Shown in pieces: positions 1-7,498 of a stretch of DNA of 30,664 nucleotides. The stretch covers positions 1 through 30,664 of IMG/VR virus record IMGVR_UViG_3300028600_000372. One strand, given 5' to 3'. The notes beneath the pieces were generated by a model. The model was given only the letters and a program-made list of their open reading frames with translations, had not been told where the DNA came from and searched no databases. This DNA is from a virus. Position numbers and translations under genes: made by a program. The first letter of the stretch is position 1; each line of letters opens with the position of its first letter.

Positions 1-981
1 AAAGTTATCCATGATTTTGTTAATCTGTGAGTAGTCTTTTCCTGGAACTGTATGCTTAAAGATGTATGGTGTATGGTACGTGTTGATAGCAACATTAAGA
101 TAATCTCTACTGTATAACACCAGTCCTACTTTTCCAATATCTACAAGGGAACGAATGTCACTCTTTCCGTAAAAGTCACTGAACAGATCATGGTTCTTTC
201 CCTTTTGGATGTAGATCATTCTGTTGGCATCAAACCGTGAGCCATTGGATGTAAGGCCAGTTACCTCAACTGCAATAAGTTCTGATGTTCCAAAATCCAC
301 AATGGGTCTTCTTAGTAGTTCTGGTCTGATCAATCGCAAAGCTTGTGGCATCTGATATTTTCCATCTTCGCCTCTCTGCTCTGGAAACATGCCAATTGCC
401 GTTCTTCCCTGCTCTCGTGCAAACAGGTATGCATCAAAAATTAAATCTTTAAGATCAAGTGTCTTGAAAAGATGGTCTACCCATTTCTTGATTTGTGTGG
501 GTGTCACAGGATCATCAAAGAAAGGAACCTCTATTGCAGTCTCCTGCCATTTCTGTAATTTTTCTGGATCCATATTCTCAGCATCTCGTGGAACAACTTC
601 TGTTGTGAATTTTCTTACAACAAGCTTTTGAATGATTATCTGGGATTTTTCTATCCAGGGGTTTTCCTCGTTTAGTATTCTTAGTAACTGGCGAAGCTCT
701 GCAGGATAAGGGTCAACTGATGGGAATATCTGAAAGTTTGCAAACGGGTCTAGTTTTTTGAGCCACTTTGTATTATTACTGGTTGGAAGACCTCTTGCAC
801 TTGATGGTCTTATCTGGCCGTCTTGCGCCCATGCAGGTGCTTGTGCAAACTTTACGGGTCCTGCCTTCCAAATTGAGTCATCAATGTCTAATTTGTACTC
901 AACATCTCTTACTTTGACTATGGAAATGCCTTCTATCTGATTGATGTTTTCATCGCTAGGTGTGGATTCTTTCTTGCTCAC
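1..981 (-). CDS. Portal protein, N-terminal 327 residues (cut by left edge)
   Basis: Open from a GTG at 981 to the window edge with no stop, so the C-terminal part lies outside. An in-frame TAA lies five codons upstream of the GTG, which makes GTG the first usable start. The N-terminal 60 residues look flexible. After them come a helical region and a stretch with DLFSDFYGKSDIRSLVDIGK (about residues 273-292), which I recognise as typical of portal proteins of archaeal and bacterial head-tailed viruses; the following TPYIFKHTVPGKDY fits too. The portal forms the dodecameric DNA channel at one capsid vertex and docks the terminase. The gene has its own promoter region at 982-1040. The assignment rests on motif memory, not on a search. 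Confidence 0.75.
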   Translation of the reverse strand, partial: MSKKESTPSDENINQIEGISIVKVRDVEYKLDIDDSIWKAGPVKFAQAPAWAQDGQIRPSSARGLPTSNNTKWLKKLDPFANFQIFPSVDPYPAELRQLLRILNEENPWIEKSQIIIQKLVVRKFTTEVVPRDAENMDPEKLQKWQETAIEVPFFDDPVTPTQIKKWVDHLFKTLDLKDLIFDAYLFAREQGRTAIGMFPEQRGEDGKYQMPQALRLIRPELLRRPIVDFGTSELIAVEVTGLTSNGSRFDANRMIYIQKGKNHDLFSDFYGKSDIRSLVDIGKVGLVLYSRDYLNVAINTYHTPYIFKHTVPGKDYSQINKIMDNF

Positions 982-1018
982 GCAGGTATTGTTTTATGAA
1001 TTGAAATAAACAGTATTA

Positions 1019-1030
1019 TTTTCTTATTAA
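1019..1030 (-). promoter_or_regulatory. TTTTCTTATTAA element upstream of portal gene
   Basis: Half of the palindrome TTTCTTAWTAAGAAA found before several other operons. It lies about 40 bases upstream of the portal GTG, in an AT-rich gap between the portal gene and 1041..1472. It could be the TATA/BRE region itself or an operator next to it. Confidence 0.5.
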
Positions 1031-1040
1031 TTTTTCATTA

Positions 1041-1472
1041 TTACTTAAGATCGGGAATTCTGTATTCTAATTTAGGTACTGGTATCATGCCACAAGCTGC
1101 ATTATTCATATCCTGCCCGTGTATGATTCCCAATTCTGTCTCTTCTCTGTCTGCACGAATAATATCAGTTTGTAGTTTTACCTGTTCTTTTGTAGGCTGT
1201 GGTTTTCTTGGCAATTTCTCATATTCTGGCTGTGTAATAATTTCAGTATAACTATCATCCCCATATCCTTCTTCCTTAGTGTAAACCGCACTTTTGCATC
1301 CACAGTTACAATAAGATCCATCAACTAGCTCAAAGTCTTCTTTGTAATCTATGGAATTATTGTATGTGAAAGTGTCTGGATTTCTATTTCTTTTTGAATA
1401 TCTCATATAACAAGTATTGTCAAGACCAAAAACTGTGGACATGACATTTAATACTTGAAATCCAGGTTCCAT
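1041..1472 (-). CDS. Unknown protein with CNCGC motif, 143 aa
   Basis: Unrecognised acidic protein. A CNCGC cluster near residue 56 could hold a metal, though no second Cys pair follows, so a complete zinc site is not evident. I place the start at the ATG at 1472, directly after the TAA of the upstream gene (1474-1476), with AAAGGTG about ten bases upstream as ribosome-binding site. The longer reading from 1496 would need a TTG and a 23-base overlap. It is the last gene of the 2470-1041 operon, next to the portal gene. The C-terminal half is rich in Glu, Pro and Lys. Confidence 0.75.
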   Translation of the reverse strand: MEPGFQVLNVMSTVFGLDNTCYMRYSKRNRNPDTFTYNNSIDYKEDFELVDGSYCNCGCKSAVYTKEEGYGDDSYTEIITQPEYEKLPRKPQPTKEQVKLQTDIIRADREETELGIIHGQDMNNAACGMIPVPKLEYRIPDLK

Positions 1473-1473
1473 C

Positions 1474-1722
1474 TTAATCAAACACCTTTGATCCAACTGC
1501 AGCTAAATGAAGGCTCTCAAATTGATAAGGACTATCACGACATGGGGAAATACACACATGTATGGGCCTCTTTTGTTTTACTTCATACTCATGGTTTTTG
1601 CATAATTTAACAACAATGTAAGGAGAATCAATTTCTACAATAATGCACCCACAATCTATGTAACCACAATTCGAGATATTTCTATTGAATATTTTAACAT
1701 AGAATGAATCAGGGTCCATCAT
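1474..1722 (-). CDS. Small Cys-rich protein, 82 aa
   Basis: Unrecognised. Cysteines occur as C..DCGC near residues 19-26 and again as CKNH and CISPC in the second half, so a folded metal-binding mini-domain is possible. The ATG overlaps the upstream TGA as ATGA; a second Met follows at once, so either codon may be used. Hydrophobic beta-like segments (CIIVEIDSPYIVVKLC) alternate with Cys, as expected for a zinc ribbon. Confidence 0.75.
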   Translation of the reverse strand: MMDPDSFYVKIFNRNISNCGYIDCGCIIVEIDSPYIVVKLCKNHEYEVKQKRPIHVCISPCRDSPYQFESLHLAAVGSKVFD

Positions 1723-1937
1723 TGTTGATTGTCCTTAACATCATGACCATAATAACTTGGAGAAACAAATTCATTTGATTTACAGATTAGGTGTATTCTG
1801 TCATTAGGAATTATTGTAATACGTTTAGGAACAATCGAATGAAACCCACATTTGTAAATACCATTGCAGGGACAGTTCAGTGAGTCTTCTGTTCTAATCA
1901 TGGATACATCCTCAGATAACAATCCGTATGAAAGCAT
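1719..1937 (-). CDS. Small Cys-containing protein, 72 aa
   Basis: Unrecognised. A CPC...C..H group (residues 22-33) plus a later Cys could bind one zinc ion. Its start (ATG at 1937) lies inside the 3' end of the preceding 47-residue gene (40-base overlap), and its TGA overlaps the next ATG. Residue 13 is another Met, which would remove the long overlap, so the true start could be 1901. Confidence 0.65.
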   Translation of the reverse strand: MLSYGLLSEDVSMIRTEDSLNCPCNGIYKCGFHSIVPKRITIIPNDRIHLICKSNEFVSPSYYGHDVKDNQQ

Positions 1938-2041
1938 TTACCAGCATCAATATTTGGAAAATCAATATCTATTGAATACTGAGCTTCTGCAACAATCATT
2001 AATTTTTTACAGTACATACATCGTTTCAATAAAGGCATCAT
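1898..2041 (-). CDS. Zinc-finger microprotein, 47 aa
   Basis: Starts with MM at 2041, five bases after the TGA of the upstream gene, with GTGAT just before it. The sequence holds CMYC (residues 8-11) and then CFHTDC (36-41), a two-knuckle arrangement typical of treble-clef or C2HC fingers. Function unknown. Support comes from the coupling and the Cys spacing. Confidence 0.7.
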   Translation of the reverse strand: MMPLLKRCMYCKKLMIVAEAQYSIDIDFPNIDAGKCFHTDCYLRMYP

Positions 2042-2046
2042 GATTA

Positions 2047-2241
2047 TCACGTATCGGGATTGGTTTTGAGCATGTATTTTTTACACATGTGATTGTACAT
2101 GAATGTCAGTCCCATCAATGCCCAGTCAATCCTTTCGGATCTTATGTGATTGTCAAGATCACCATTGGTTTTGGTTGCTATTTGATTTTGATTTACTTTA
2201 ATGAATAGCTGCCATACACTGTTTAGTTCCTCGTTATTCAT
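2047..2241 (-). CDS. Unknown protein, 64 aa
   Basis: Unrecognised, mainly helical, no motif seen (one Cys near the C-terminus). ATG at 2241 overlaps the previous gene by eight bases. It sits second in the 2470-1041 operon. Confidence 0.75.
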   Translation of the reverse strand: MNNEELNSVWQLFIKVNQNQIATKTNGDLDNHIRSERIDWALMGLTFMYNHMCKKYMLKTNPDT

Positions 2242-2470
2242 TCTTTATTACTTTCCCTACAGTCACATACAAGTTTAATCCTCCGTTCTCAATATCGGTC
2301 AACCATTCCATATCCAAAATAATGAATCCGTTTCTATACGCTTTCATAGCTTGCCTTTCTTCTATTATTGGTTTTATATCGTGGATATTGTGAAACAATG
2401 CTTCTTCAGATATGTGATCAGCATTATACCTCTTTACAGATTTTATCTTAAATTCTATTGTTAATGACAT
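2234..2470 (-). CDS. Unknown protein, 78 aa; first gene of its operon
   Basis: Unrecognised alpha/beta protein with strands at both ends (SLTIEFKIKSV; GLNLYVTVGKVI). The ATG at 2470 is directly preceded by an ATTCTTAATAATT element, so the transcript is probably short-leadered. It overlaps the next gene by eight bases. Confidence 0.75.
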   Translation of the reverse strand: MSLTIEFKIKSVKRYNADHISEEALFHNIHDIKPIIEERQAMKAYRNGFIILDMEWLTDIENGGLNLYVTVGKVIKNE

Positions 2471-2471
2471 G

Positions 2472-2484
2472 ATTCTTAATAATT
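2472..2484 (-). promoter_or_regulatory. Partial TTCTTAATAA element before 2470 operon
   Basis: ATTCTTAATAATT, a degenerate copy of the TTTCTTAWTAAGAAA palindrome, in the 22-base gap between the terminase-nuclease paralogue and the ATG at 2470. Degenerate enough that chance in AT-rich DNA cannot be excluded. Confidence 0.35.
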
Positions 2485-2492
2485 TATAAGCA

Positions 2493-3236
2493 TTAAAATA
2501 TTTTCCTAGGCTGAAACAATCTGTTGCGAGTGCGTGGATTATTCAAGCTAGCTGCAGTCAGACCACCATAAGTCTCTGTTCCCAATATCTTTTCTATTAC
2601 GTCATCAAAGGACTGATCTGCAGTTTGTGGCTGCGTGGCTCCGTTAATTATTACTACAGGTGAATCTCCATGCTGCAAAGACATCCTACCAACAAAGCAA
2701 CAAATCATCAGTGCCTTTGTCAGACCATCTAACTCTTCGCCTGGTGCATAGTATGATACAGTTCCCTGCTCTGTGACGTGCTCTGTGAACATCTCCATCT
2801 GTTTGACTAAATCCTGCATGTCCTTTGTGCGTACCTTCTTTTCATCAATTGGAGGAAACTGTATTGAGTGATTTTGTTTTAGAGATAATGTAAGCTGCGT
2901 CATTTCTGTCATATCCATTACTTTGATTAGCTCAATATCTTCAGGGTCTTTGAGATTCTTTTGTGTGGTTATTGTCTGCACTTCAAACTTTAGTGCGTTT
3001 TCCACTGAGCGAATCAGATGCTGCCCAATTAACTGATCTGCAAATGTCATGTGCCATTTTACCTTATCAAAAATTTGCTTGACGTCATCAGGGATTTGGT
3101 TCATCTGTTCTCTTTTCCATTGCTTGGCTAGCCTGACATATGCCAGCTTCTTGTATGGATCAATTTCTATTCCAACCATACCAAACACTGTTCTTTGTTT
3201 TGTGTAGGATAGTGCAACGATTAGTTGGTTCTTCAT
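2493..3236 (-). CDS. Degenerate paralogue of the terminase nuclease, 247 aa
   Basis: Its first 70 residues align without gaps to the terminase nuclease at 3506..4057: FGMVGI matches FGVVGM, YVR..KQWKRE matches YVR..IEFKRE. The catalytic Asp10 of that protein is Ser10 here, Glu67 is Asp67, and the late Asp (HDD) corresponds to Asp170 in EELDGLTKAL. The RNase H-like fold is therefore probably kept while two-metal cleavage is lost or altered. About 65 extra C-terminal residues, rich in Gln, Thr and Asn, have no counterpart. The ATG overlaps the upstream stop as ATGA, so it is co-translated with the packaging genes. Possible roles are a regulatory terminase subunit, a DNA clamp or a head-completion protein; all are inference. 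Confidence 0.7.
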   Translation of the reverse strand: MKNQLIVALSYTKQRTVFGMVGIEIDPYKKLAYVRLAKQWKREQMNQIPDDVKQIFDKVKWHMTFADQLIGQHLIRSVENALKFEVQTITTQKNLKDPEDIELIKVMDMTEMTQLTLSLKQNHSIQFPPIDEKKVRTKDMQDLVKQMEMFTEHVTEQGTVSYYAPGEELDGLTKALMICCFVGRMSLQHGDSPVVIINGATQPQTADQSFDDVIEKILGTETYGGLTAASLNNPRTRNRLFQPRKIF

Positions 3237-3394
3237 TGTTTGGAAACCTTCACCAGTGCATCAGCCAATAATTCTAACCATCTATCGTAAGATTGTTTTG
3301 CCTCTAATAGATTCTTTTCAGCTTCTATAACATTATTTTTTGAAGTGTTAACACCTTCCTTTATTTGGTCTAGCAATGTGGCATTTTTACTCAT
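3233..3394 (-). CDS. Coiled-coil microprotein, 53 aa
   Basis: One long amphipathic helix (DQIKEGVNTSKNNVIEAEKN and on), so probably a small coiled-coil oligomer. I choose the ATG at 3394 because it overlaps the TGA of the preceding gene as ATGA; a longer version from an ATG at 3427 would overlap that gene by 37 bases. It lies between nuclease and nuclease paralogue, so a small terminase-like role is conceivable but unsupported. Confidence 0.7.
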   Translation of the reverse strand: MSKNATLLDQIKEGVNTSKNNVIEAEKNLLEAKQSYDRWLELLADALVKVSKQ

Positions 3395-3540
3395 GTTTTT
3401 TCCACTTCTGTCTTTTCGCAATGCCATTTGTTGTAGTATGGTTGACTGGTAACAACCATGTCTCCTGCAGGTAACTTGCCAATTTCATAAGCCATACGAT
3501 CAAGTTCATCTTTGCTGATCCCACCAAATTCTAATTGCAT
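3391..3540 (-). CDS. Unknown microprotein, 49 aa
   Basis: Reads MQLEFGGISKDELDRMAYEI and on. No known motif. The start at 3540 lies inside the 3' end of the nuclease gene (35-base overlap) and its TGA overlaps the next ATG. Support is the uninterrupted frame and the ATGA coupling. Confidence 0.6.
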   Translation of the reverse strand: MQLEFGGISKDELDRMAYEIGKLPAGDMVVTSQPYYNKWHCEKTEVEKT

Positions 3541-4057
3541 TACATCCTATTAGCTCGCACATAAATAAATCATCATGCCTTCCTCTCTGCCTCTTGTAAG
3601 ATACGTGGCCTGATGGTGAAGTTATCCCGACTATCTGATTTCTTTGGTTGATCAGCTCTGCGATGCCATCAGATTTCTTATCATGGTATTGTACAGTGTG
3701 TTTCTTGTATTCTGTCTTTAACCATTTTATCATGAATGGCTTGTCAACTACCCAGCCATCAGCGTTTGTCTCTTCGGTCAGTCCTGCAGATGTTGAGACG
3801 TATTTAATTGGAAGGTGTGAAAATGCCTTTGAAACATCCTCATAGTCAAAGTTCTTTTCTAGCATCATCAGGTGAAAGTTAATCTTTTTGTTCATTGATT
3901 CAAAATGATTTGCAACAGTAGAGTATTTTTCCCTCTTAAACTCAATTGCATGTCTGACGTATATTTTTCTTTCAGGCCAAGTTCCTTGCATTCCAACCAC
4001 ACCAAATGAATCTCCTGCCTTTGCAGGATCACCTATTAGCAGATTAAGACTTTTCAT
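3506..4057 (-). CDS. Terminase large subunit, nuclease part (split gene), 183 aa
   Basis: RNase H-like nuclease of a large terminase, encoded apart from its ATPase. The first strand carries LLIGDPA with catalytic Asp10, followed by the typical FGVVGM turn; MMLEKN supplies Glu67; RHDDLFMCELI supplies Asp162/163 at the start of the last helix. It would cut concatemeric DNA at the start and end of packaging. In most head-tailed viruses this domain is the C-terminal half of one protein with the ATPase; here the ATPase (4507..5571) ends in an acidic tail and two small genes lie between. The ATG at 4057 overlaps the preceding gene by 14 bases. Confidence 0.8.
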   Translation of the reverse strand: MKSLNLLIGDPAKAGDSFGVVGMQGTWPERKIYVRHAIEFKREKYSTVANHFESMNKKINFHLMMLEKNFDYEDVSKAFSHLPIKYVSTSAGLTEETNADGWVVDKPFMIKWLKTEYKKHTVQYHDKKSDGIAELINQRNQIVGITSPSGHVSYKRQRGRHDDLFMCELIGCNAIRIWWDQQR

Positions 4058-4187
4058 ATAATTTGATTGGTTCTAAATTGTGTGCATGGTTTAGATATTT
4101 GGTTAACAGTGCTTTCATTTCAGATTCGTTCATTGTTTGTATCACGGTCCGAAATTGGTTTATCGTCAGGTTTATTCCAGGGATCAT
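4044..4187 (-). CDS. Unknown microprotein, 47 aa
   Basis: Begins MIPGINLTINQFRTVIQTMN, mainly helical. ATG at 4187 overlaps the upstream TGA as ATGA and its TAA lies 14 bases inside the nuclease gene, so it is translationally coupled on both sides. No function visible; placed between the two terminase parts. Confidence 0.7.
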   Translation of the reverse strand: MIPGINLTINQFRTVIQTMNESEMKALLTKYLNHAHNLEPIKLYEKS

Positions 4188-4414
4188 GATTTTTCGATAT
4201 CCTCCATACTCATAGGTAATGCTGAGAGGATTCTGTTTGTATTTTTTGTGGTTATGATTATCTGTATCTCATCACCTGTATCTTTTACAATTTTTTCTAT
4301 TTCCTGCAGTCTATGATAGGTCATCCTTCTTTGCATATCAGAAAGTTTGTAATTGATACATTCCATGAGACAGTGAAGATACTCGGATTTTTGTGCAGCT
4401 AGGATTGTTTTCAT
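4184..4414 (-). CDS. Unknown helical protein, 76 aa, first gene of nuclease operon
   Basis: Mostly helical with a central strand (EIQIIITTK). No motif recognised. It opens the 4414-2493 operon, preceded by two TTTCTTATTAA elements. Size and position between terminase ATPase and nuclease would suit a small terminase subunit, but no DNA-binding motif is seen and this remains a guess. Confidence 0.75.
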   Translation of the reverse strand: MKTILAAQKSEYLHCLMECINYKLSDMQRRMTYHRLQEIEKIVKDTGDEIQIIITTKNTNRILSALPMSMEDIEKS

Positions 4415-4432
4415 GAAAATGATTAGAGTGTA

Positions 4433-4446
4433 TTTTCTTATTAAGA
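4433..4446 (-). promoter_or_regulatory. TTTTCTTATTAAGA element (proximal copy)
   Basis: First of two copies, separated by six bases, in the gap between the terminase ATPase and the 4414 operon. It starts 19 bases upstream of the ATG at 4414. TTAATAAG, read toward the gene, could itself serve as TATA box. Confidence 0.55.
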
Positions 4447-4452
4447 CTAATA

Positions 4453-4468
4453 TTTTCTTATTAATTTA
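4453..4468 (-). promoter_or_regulatory. TTTTCTTATTAATTTA element (distal copy)
   Basis: Second copy, 39 bases upstream of the ATG at 4414. The tandem arrangement with a 20-base period puts both copies on nearly the same helix face, which would suit cooperative binding by a dimeric regulator. Confidence 0.5.
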
Positions 4469-4486
4469 TCCTAGTCTTTTTGTTAT

Positions 4487-4513
4487 AACTTTGTGGAGAA
4501 TCTCCACTATGTT
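4487..4513. repeat. 27-base repeat with palindromic core, copy 1
   Basis: An exact 27-base match to 19805-19831. The core GTGGAGAATCTCCAC (4493-4507) is an inverted repeat with seven-base arms around one base; it is flanked by AACTTT and TATGTT in both copies. This copy spans the terminase ATPase stop codon (TAG, 4507-4509). A protein-binding site (ParB-like or packaging) is possible; as a terminator it would be unusual because no T-run follows on the gene strand. Confidence 0.75.
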
Positions 4514-5571
4514 TCTGTTTTTTTCTCATGCCAAAATATTCCATCTGGATCTTTTTCCTCATCATAATCGTCATTATCGTCATTATCGTCATCTGTTAAC
4601 CATTCAGGTCTTCCTTGCTGGTCTTCTACAGATACGGTTCCAAAGATTGAATCTCTTCCTGCCTTGTATTGGCATAGATATTCTTGTTCTGGATCTTCTG
4701 CAGACGAAGCAATCATTTCATTTATCTCATCTGTAGTGTAGAGATTTCCCTCAGCTTCCCAGATGTCATAGACAAAGAATACAAAGTCACTTTCGTTATG
4801 ATCCATGTCTATCTTGTAAAACATCTTGAGTGGTCCCTTTGGTGTGGATACCAAAAACAGGTCCGCACCGTTTGTTCTTACAATTGGGAGAATTGAATTG
4901 AATACTGGCGTATCATCAACTGTTCTCCATTTGGCTGCCTCATCCATGAATATGCACTTGTATTTTGTGTCACCAGTCAGTGCCTCTTCTGATGCAGAGT
5001 ATGCCCAGACTACAGTGTTATTGACAAGCTTGATGCATATGCCTTCCTTGGTGGACTTCATCCATTGTTCTACTACTGCAGGAATTGACTTGAGCAGTAC
5101 TGCAAATCTTCTAAGATCCTTTCTGGCAAGCGTTCCAGTTGTAGCTGCAATGATTGCAACGTTTGCCCCTGCATATCTTGAGAAACAAAGATGTAAAATT
5201 ATGCGCAATACTATTTCAGTAAATCCCATCTGTCTACCTTTCTTGATGTGCATCTTCAGGGCCTTTCTCATCTGGGCTATTGCATCACCAAATGATTTTC
5301 TGCCATTGAAGACTTTGTTTGCAAGATCCACCTGGTATGGTGTGAGTGGCATCTCTTCGTTTGTAGCTGGATGCCTTGGCAATCCTACGATGTGCGTTGT
5401 GCAGCATGTCGCAGTATGTTTGTAATCAGGATTCCTCTCATGTAGTGTATCGTCATCACACCAGAAAGGCAACGTTGCTAACCATTCACATAATTGAAGA
5501 GGGGTGGCCTGTTGATGATCTGTTTGGTCTTTTTGTTCTAGCTCCTCTAGACGAGAATCAAGTGATATCAT
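4507..5571 (-). CDS. Terminase large subunit, ATPase part (split gene), 354 aa
   Basis: Packaging motor ATPase. The Walker A variant of large terminases is KKGRQMGFTE (residues 110-119), Walker B KCIFMDEAAKW (D210, E211), coupling motif VSTPKG (241-246), and QEYLCQYKAG (296-305) is the usual end of the ATPase domain. The protein then stops after an acidic low-complexity tail (DDDNDDNDDYDEE), where a normal large terminase of 500-600 residues would continue into the nuclease. The tail could contact the separate nuclease subunit or the portal. It follows the helicase gene by 13 bases in one operon. ATG at 5571. The Cys pair at 56-57 has no obvious partner. Confidence 0.9.
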   Translation of the reverse strand: MISLDSRLEELEQKDQTDHQQATPLQLCEWLATLPFWCDDDTLHERNPDYKHTATCCTTHIVGLPRHPATNEEMPLTPYQVDLANKVFNGRKSFGDAIAQMRKALKMHIKKGRQMGFTEIVLRIILHLCFSRYAGANVAIIAATTGTLARKDLRRFAVLLKSIPAVVEQWMKSTKEGICIKLVNNTVVWAYSASEEALTGDTKYKCIFMDEAAKWRTVDDTPVFNSILPIVRTNGADLFLVSTPKGPLKMFYKIDMDHNESDFVFFVYDIWEAEGNLYTTDEINEMIASSAEDPEQEYLCQYKAGRDSIFGTVSVEDQQGRPEWLTDDDNDDNDDYDEEKDPDGIFWHEKKTET

Positions 5572-5584
5572 TGTAATTCAGGTA

Positions 5585-7498
5585 TTACTTGGATAGTCCA
5601 ATCAATGACAGATCTGCTTTCCACTTTCCTTTACTGACAGTGATTAGTTTCATGTCTCGTAATTTTTTAAAACCAACACTTGTCATTGATGCAGCTTGAG
5701 AATATCCTAGCAAGATGGCAAGACCTTCCTTTGTAAATTCCTGGCCCTCTCTTTGATATAGCAGTCTAACCAGTTCTCTTTCCTTGTCCCTTAGAGTTAT
5801 CACTTTTTTCTGAATCCCTGGAAGTGATAGAATTGGATGTGATTTCTCAAAGTCATTTAGCTGGATATTCTGTTTTGGTTCTGTATTTGATGCAGATGCA
5901 ACCTTTCTTTTTACAGTCTTAATTTTTGCTGGTTTGTCCTTCATCTGTTGGATCACTTTCTCTGAGATTCCTTCCCTGTGCAATACAATCTTGAATCCCT
6001 TATCCATGATTCCAAAGAGTCTCTTGTGATCCTTTTGATATTCCAAGACGGTCATGACAATATGCCCTTCACCGTCAGTTCCTTGACCATGTAACAATCT
6101 TGTAAATCTCTGAAGCTCTTGTCTTCTGGAACCATGCAGCCAGGAAATCTCTATTACTCTCTTGATGTCAGGCAATGAAACTCCCTCATCTCCAACCCTT
6201 GATACTATTGTAACTAAATTCTCGTGAATCTTATCCAACCTTTGTTTTGTATCACCGTAAACATGAGGTATGTTAAATTTCTTAGAGTATTGTTTTCCCA
6301 TCTCGATTGAATCTGCAAAGACAATTGTCTTCATTGGTTCCTGTAATAGCTCACCTACCTGTTTTAGTCTGTCAGAATCATTCTTTACAATCCATACGTG
6401 CAACGGAGGATTTGCAATTATTTTCATCTGTTTGAAATATTCCCAGTTCATTCCTGTTGGTCTACCAGTAAGTGCAAAGATGAATTCCTCTCGGTTATCC
6501 TCTCTTTGTGGAGTGGCTGACAGTCCTATGGTATAATCAGTGGGAACCATTGCAAGTTTTGAGAATTCATTTGATGGTAAATGGTGTACCTCATCAATTA
6601 TCTTTCCCTTGTATTTTTTGTCCTTCTTGACTCCTGCATAATATGTCATCACGTCATATTCATGAGGCTCCAAATCAGTGTAAAGCTCGATTCGTTCCTT
6701 CCACTGTTCTATCAGTAACCTTGATGGTACCACAACTAACCAGGGTCCACGTACATGCGTCATTGCCCACAGTCCAAGGAATGTCTTTCCCGTTGATGGT
6801 GGCAAAAATGCGCCAATGTTTGAATACTTTAGAAACTCATCGTAGCAATCTTTCTGGTAATCCCTTTGATCAAAGTCGCATCTCCTGTTAACCAGGTCTT
6901 CCTTTGCCACAGGTTTTGGAACAAATGGGAGTATTCCGTCCTTGATTAATGCAGCTAGTAATTCAAAATGTCTTTGCTTGTCTACTAATAGCCTACCGTC
7001 CTTTTCTTTTCGTTTAATGAAATTTCCATATTTCTCCCTGGCCTTTTTCAAATCATTACCAACCAAGTGATCGCCTTCAAGATAGATGTCAAGTGGATCA
7101 GGGAATTTCAGCTCGTCCTTTAATGCCTGTGGAATTCCACCAAGCCAGTCCACGTATTTGTTTACAAGAAAGATGTTGTAAGATGGAGTGACCTTTTCGA
7201 GCCACCCAAACTGGACATCTACAAATTTAGGAATAGAAAGATAGTATTCTCCCTCGTGTTTTCCAGGTAATATTACGTATGGATATTTGAAGAAATTGTC
7301 CAGTTCATCCTTGTCAATCTTTGCAGTCTTGATTGACATTGCATATTTTGTTACCTCATTTTGTGCCCAATCTCTGACCTCTTCTGAGCCTTCAGCTAGT
7401 TTTGTGAATTCCTGTAATGAATGGGTTGCAGTGTCTAGTGTACGGTTTAACTGCTCAATTTTTAGAGAAATGGATAGATCTTTAACTTCCTGAGTCAA
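5585..7498 (-). CDS. SF2 DNA helicase of XPB/UvsW type, 637 aa
   Basis: ATP-dependent DNA helicase. The Q-like entry FDQRDYQKDCYDEF (209-222) leads to Walker A PPSTGKT (233-239), motif Ia VVVPSRLLIEQW (256-267), motif II DEVHH (302-306), motif III IGLSATPQRED (324-334), motif V IVSRVGDEGVSLPD (431-444) and motif VI RRQELQRFTRLLHGQG (458-473). The N-terminal 200 residues are unassigned; a winged-helix-like C-terminus (about 570-637) could bind DNA. XPB/Rad25-like helicases of phages remodel replication forks and recombination intermediates. Translation appears to start at TTG 7498, which overlaps the upstream TGA as TTGA; no ATG occurs before residue 53. It shares an operon with the terminase ATPase, so it may serve late replication or packaging. 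Confidence 0.88.
   Translation of the reverse strand: MTQEVKDLSISLKIEQLNRTLDTATHSLQEFTKLAEGSEEVRDWAQNEVTKYAMSIKTAKIDKDELDNFFKYPYVILPGKHEGEYYLSIPKFVDVQFGWLEKVTPSYNIFLVNKYVDWLGGIPQALKDELKFPDPLDIYLEGDHLVGNDLKKAREKYGNFIKRKEKDGRLLVDKQRHFELLAALIKDGILPFVPKPVAKEDLVNRRCDFDQRDYQKDCYDEFLKYSNIGAFLPPSTGKTFLGLWAMTHVRGPWLVVVPSRLLIEQWKERIELYTDLEPHEYDVMTYYAGVKKDKKYKGKIIDEVHHLPSNEFSKLAMVPTDYTIGLSATPQREDNREEFIFALTGRPTGMNWEYFKQMKIIANPPLHVWIVKNDSDRLKQVGELLQEPMKTIVFADSIEMGKQYSKKFNIPHVYGDTKQRLDKIHENLVTIVSRVGDEGVSLPDIKRVIEISWLHGSRRQELQRFTRLLHGQGTDGEGHIVMTVLEYQKDHKRLFGIMDKGFKIVLHREGISEKVIQQMKDKPAKIKTVKRKVASASNTEPKQNIQLNDFEKSHPILSLPGIQKKVITLRDKERELVRLLYQREGQEFTKEGLAILLGYSQAASMTSVGFKKLRDMKLITVSKGKWKADLSLIGLSK

Noticed and set aside
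4493-4507. Palindrome as simple transcription terminator of the terminase ATPase gene
   Set aside because: No T-run follows on the gene strand, and an exact 27-base copy lies in the middle of a gene.
4826-5425. Long plus-strand frame (199 codons) opposite the terminase ATPase
   Set aside because: The minus frame has all terminase motifs; the plus frame is an antisense shadow.
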